From: Alistipes sp. UBA940
GTDB lineage: Bacteria; Bacteroidota; Bacteroidia; Bacteroidales; Rikenellaceae
Direction: 5' to 3'
NCBI GenBank assembly: GCA_002293425.1
Contig: DBDE01000002.1
Span: 1 to 15,216, forward strand
DNA: 15,216 nucleotides
The notes below the pieces were generated by a model. That model saw only the letters and a program-made list of their open reading frames with translations. It was not told the origin of the DNA and made no database searches. Position 1 is the stretch's first letter; the number at the start of each line of letters is the position of its first letter. The position numbers and the translations under genes are program-made. Below are positions 13,526-15,216 of the stretch, piece by piece.

Positions 13526-13923
13526 AAACTACCGAGACCGACATACAGATACGTTTTGCCGACATCGACATCCTCGGCCACGTGAACAACGTCAACCTGC
13601 AACACTATTTCGACTTGGGCAAAACCGCGTTCTACCGCGACGTGCTTGATGTTGATCCGATGCCGGGCGGGGGCGCCGCGTTCCCGATCACCGCGGCCAC
13701 AGAGACCTCCTACCTTGCACAGACGCGCCACACCGAGCGTATCTATGTCGAGACCACGATGCCCGGGGTGGGGAACAAGAGCATGACGCTCCGGCAGCGG
13801 ATCATATCGCGCGACACGGGCGAGGTGAAGGCCGAGAGCCGCAGCGTGATGGTGGCCTTCGACTTCGATCAGCAGGTTTCCATCCCCGTACCCGATGCCT
13901 GGCGCCTGGCAAACGAGGTGTGA
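13522..13923 (+). CDS. Hotdog-fold acyl-CoA thioesterase (4HBT/YbgC type)
   Basis: A 133-residue single hotdog domain expected to hydrolyse acyl-CoA thioesters. The 4HBT signature RFADIDILGHVNNVNLQHYF spans 11-30, with Asp16 in the position of the catalytic aspartate and the following helix DLGKTAFYRDVL (31-42). Strands with ITAATETSYLAQ, IYVETTMPGVGNKSMTLRQR and AESRSVMVAFDF complete the fold. Length is typical. The ATG at 13522 overlaps the previous stop by ATGA, and TAAGGG a few bases upstream could act as a weak Shine-Dalgarno sequence. Substrate chain length cannot be predicted. The gene ends the two-gene unit. Confidence 0.9.
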   Translation: MKTTETDIQIRFADIDILGHVNNVNLQHYFDLGKTAFYRDVLDVDPMPGGGAAFPITAATETSYLAQTRHTERIYVETTMPGVGNKSMTLRQRIISRDTGEVKAESRSVMVAFDFDQQVSIPVPDAWRLANEV

Positions 13924-14031
13924 TGGGGCGCGAAGGAAGAAACCGAATAAAACAAGCCCCCGGATGGCGGACTGCCTCGACACGGTGCATTTCGCACTTC
14001 TGCCGGCTCCGGCCCGAGAACTTAACGGCAG

Positions 14032-14063
14032 CGTTATTGCGAGCCCGGAGGACGAAGCAATCC
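14032..14063 (+). repeat. Half copy of the CATTGCGAG inverted-repeat element
   Basis: CGTTATTGCGAG (14032-14043), continuing through GGACGAAGCAATCC to 14063, matches the left half of the element at 2018 (CGTCATTGCGAG...GAAGTAATCT). The right arm is missing. It lies in the 219-nt gap between the thioesterase and HAMP genes; the rest of that gap before 14032 has no convincing gene, only a short CTGCCG/CGGCAG hairpin (14000-14031). Confidence 0.6.
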
Positions 14064-14086
14064 GTACTTTTGTTCATCCCTCATTG

Positions 14087-14107
14087 TCAATTATCAATTA
14101 TCAATTA
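14087..14107. repeat. Heptamer tandem repeat, TCAATTA x3
   Basis: Three perfect 7-bp units, TCAATTA, directly before the promoter of the HAMP gene, with a degenerate TCATTG preceding them. On the - strand TAA and TGA occur in all three frames; on the + strand the array is not stop-rich. It has the same period as the arrays at 2103, 8587 and 9678 but a different unit. Confidence 0.7.
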
Positions 14108-14114
14108 AATTACG

Positions 14115-14122
14115 TACCTTTG
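14115..14122 (+). promoter_or_regulatory. -7 element for the HAMP protein/trkH unit
   Basis: TACCTTTG matches TAnnTTTG and ends 20 nt before the ATG at 14143. No -33 TTTG is seen at the usual spacing, where the TCAATTA array lies. Confidence 0.55.
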
Positions 14123-14142
14123 ATAATATAAACACCCACCCG

Positions 14143-14895
14143 ATGAAAGGTATCAGAAAAAAGATAAATGCGGGCTTCATGGTGCTGATCGTGCTCCTGA
14201 TGTTTTCGGGCATGGTTTCGCTCGTCGAACTCGACCGCCTGAGCAAACGTACGCAGACCATGCTGGAATCGAGCTACACCCACCTCGATCTCTCGAAACG
14301 CATGCTCGACGCCGTGGAGCGGCAGAACAGTTCGTTGCTGCACGCCGTCATGTTCGGACAGGCGGGATCCGATTCCACTTTTACCGCGGCAGGCCGGGAT
14401 TTCGACGAGGCACTGCGCGGGGTCTCCGAGATCGAGGATATCGAGGCCGTGTTCGATTCGATAGTAGTGGCCCGCGACCGTTTCCGTGAACATGCCCCGC
14501 GCCTGCTCGACGAGGAGGCAAAAGCCGATATAGAATTGCTGCTTGCCGACTACAAGGCAATCTATCAGAGTCTTACGAGGGCGATAAAGGAGTATATGAC
14601 CGCCTCTCAGCACTCCATCATCTCGCGCACCGCCCAACTCGAACATAACGCCTACCGCGCCATTATGCCGGGTGTGATCACGCTGGTGGTTGCGATAATC
14701 ATCGTGCTTGTGTTCATGTTCATGATCGACTTCTATTTCACGCGGCCGGTGGTGAGGATTCAGAAGGGGCTGGAGAATAGTCTGCGGCATAACATCCCGT
14801 TCAGGATCAAAACCGAGGGCAACGACGAGGTCGCCGCACTTGGTGACTCGGTGGATAAGGTGATGTCCATCCTGCGCAAAAAACAGAACGAATAA
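14143..14895 (+). CDS. Two-TM HAMP domain protein without an output domain
   Basis: A 250-residue membrane protein with a chemoreceptor-like N-terminal half. TM1 is at about 11-30, a helical extracytoplasmic region at about 31-173 (four-helix-bundle sensor style, highly charged, few glycines), TM2 at about 174-197 (IMPGVITLVVAIIIVLVFMF) and a HAMP linker at about 198-246, beginning FTRPVVRIQKGL and including EGNDEVAALGDSVDKVM. The protein ends right after HAMP: no histidine kinase, GGDEF or methyl-accepting domain follows. The stop is 4 nt before the trkH ATG, so the two are surely co-transcribed; a role in sensing or modulating potassium uptake is inference. It could alternatively signal to a separate kinase in trans. 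Start chosen by the promoter at 14115. Confidence 0.8.
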   Translation: MKGIRKKINAGFMVLIVLLMFSGMVSLVELDRLSKRTQTMLESSYTHLDLSKRMLDAVERQNSSLLHAVMFGQAGSDSTFTAAGRDFDEALRGVSEIEDIEAVFDSIVVARDRFREHAPRLLDEEAKADIELLLADYKAIYQSLTRAIKEYMTASQHSIISRTAQLEHNAYRAIMPGVITLVVAIIIVLVFMFMIDFYFTRPVVRIQKGLENSLRHNIPFRIKTEGNDEVAALGDSVDKVMSILRKKQNE

Positions 14896-14899
14896 CCCG

Positions 14900-15216
14900 A
14901 TGAGGCTCAACGTCATACTGCGATACACGGGAATGGTGGTGCTTCTGGCGGCGGCATTTATGCTCCTGTCGGCGCTCGTATCGCTCGTGAGCGGTGGCGA
15001 CTCGGCGTTCTACCCGTTGTTGCTTTCGGCGGTGATTACGGGGTCGCTGGGCGCATTCCCGCTTATCTTCGTCGGACGCAGCAGTCAGCTCTCGATCAAA
15101 GAGGGCCAAATGATCGTCGTTTTGGCGTGGATCATGGCGTGTGTGGTCGGAATGTTCCCCTATCTGCTGTGGGGCGGCGAGTTCTCCGTCGCATCGGCGT
15201 GGTTCGAGAGCGTCTC
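14900..15216 (+). CDS. trkH: TrkH family potassium uptake protein, 5' part
   Basis: The first 105 residues of a polytopic membrane protein, cut by the window edge. It begins MRLNVILRYTGMVVLLAAAF, has hydrophobic segments at about 9-30, 38-58 and 71-92, the connecting SQLSIKEGQMIVVLAWIM (63-80), and reaches SAWFESVS at the edge, the approach to the first pore loop (FFExxSGFTTTG in relatives). The family forms the K+-translocating subunit of Trk/Ktr systems and normally works with a cytoplasmic TrkA/KTN nucleotide-binding subunit, which is not in the window. The ATG at 14900 is 4 nt after the HAMP protein stop. Assignment rests on the N-terminal third only. Confidence 0.85.
   Translation, partial: MRLNVILRYTGMVVLLAAAFMLLSALVSLVSGGDSAFYPLLLSAVITGSLGAFPLIFVGRSSQLSIKEGQMIVVLAWIMACVVGMFPYLLWGGEFSVASAWFESV

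Noticed and set aside
13924..14031. Possible small gene between the thioesterase and the repeat
   Set aside because: Frames lack a plausible start context and conserved-looking sequence; only a weak 6-bp hairpin is visible.
2103..14107. CRISPR array or iteron-type origin as an explanation of the short repeats
   Set aside because: Units are only 7 bp, directly adjacent with no spacers, and no cas, rep or dnaA-box context is present.

Overview
The window looks like an ordinary chromosomal stretch of a Bacteroidota bacterium, most likely a Bacteroidales gut commensal. A Rikenellaceae/Alistipes-type genome would fit, but that is an impression. The evidence: several genes are preceded by the Bacteroidota -7 element TAnnTTTG (upstream of pyrE, the Sua5-like gene, gapA, the small membrane protein/tilS pair and the HAMP gene); recognisable Shine-Dalgarno sequences are scarce; and the gene families (DPP5-type S9 peptidase, SRPBCC gene beside pyrE, DUF3108 gene, FISUMP-type fragment, rhomboid/EEP pair) are typical of that phylum.

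Layout. 1-138: 3' end of an unidentified + strand gene, followed by a rhomboid protease (148-777) and an overlapping membrane-anchored endonuclease/exonuclease/phosphatase protein (762-1979). 1980-2129: convergent intergenic space with a 69-bp inverted repeat and a period-7 array of stop codons. 2130-4495 on the - strand: a DPP5-like secreted peptidase, translationally coupled (ATGA) to an upstream Nudix hydrolase. 4511-8568 on the + strand, divergent from the Nudix gene: pyrE, an SRPBCC protein, recG and a DUF3108 secreted protein. 8569-8903: repeats, then a headless C-terminal fragment of a FISUMP-type surface protein joined directly, in frame, to the stop codon of the next - strand gene. 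8904-12836 on the - strand: gamma carbonic anhydrase, a short MazG, gapA with its own promoter and a strong terminator, tilS and a 65-residue membrane protein. 12947-13923 on the + strand: a Sua5/YrdC-type threonylcarbamoyl-AMP synthase coupled by ATGA to a hotdog thioesterase. 13924-14142: a half copy of the inverted repeat, another heptamer array and a promoter. 14143-15216: a two-TM HAMP protein followed 4 nt later by the start of a TrkH-type potassium transporter, cut by the window end.

The genes are mostly housekeeping: pyrimidine synthesis, recombination repair, glycolysis, tRNA modification (t6A and lysidine), nucleotide sanitation, potassium uptake. No CRISPR array, prophage, insertion sequence, tRNA or rRNA was seen. 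The unusual content is mainly intergenic: heptamer arrays that put stop codons in several or all six frames right at gene ends, palindromic elements, and the FISUMP fragment. Also notable are the HAMP protein without an output domain coupled to trkH, a MazG lacking its second half, and a marked cytosine-poor, G+T-rich composition in several + strand genes of the left half.
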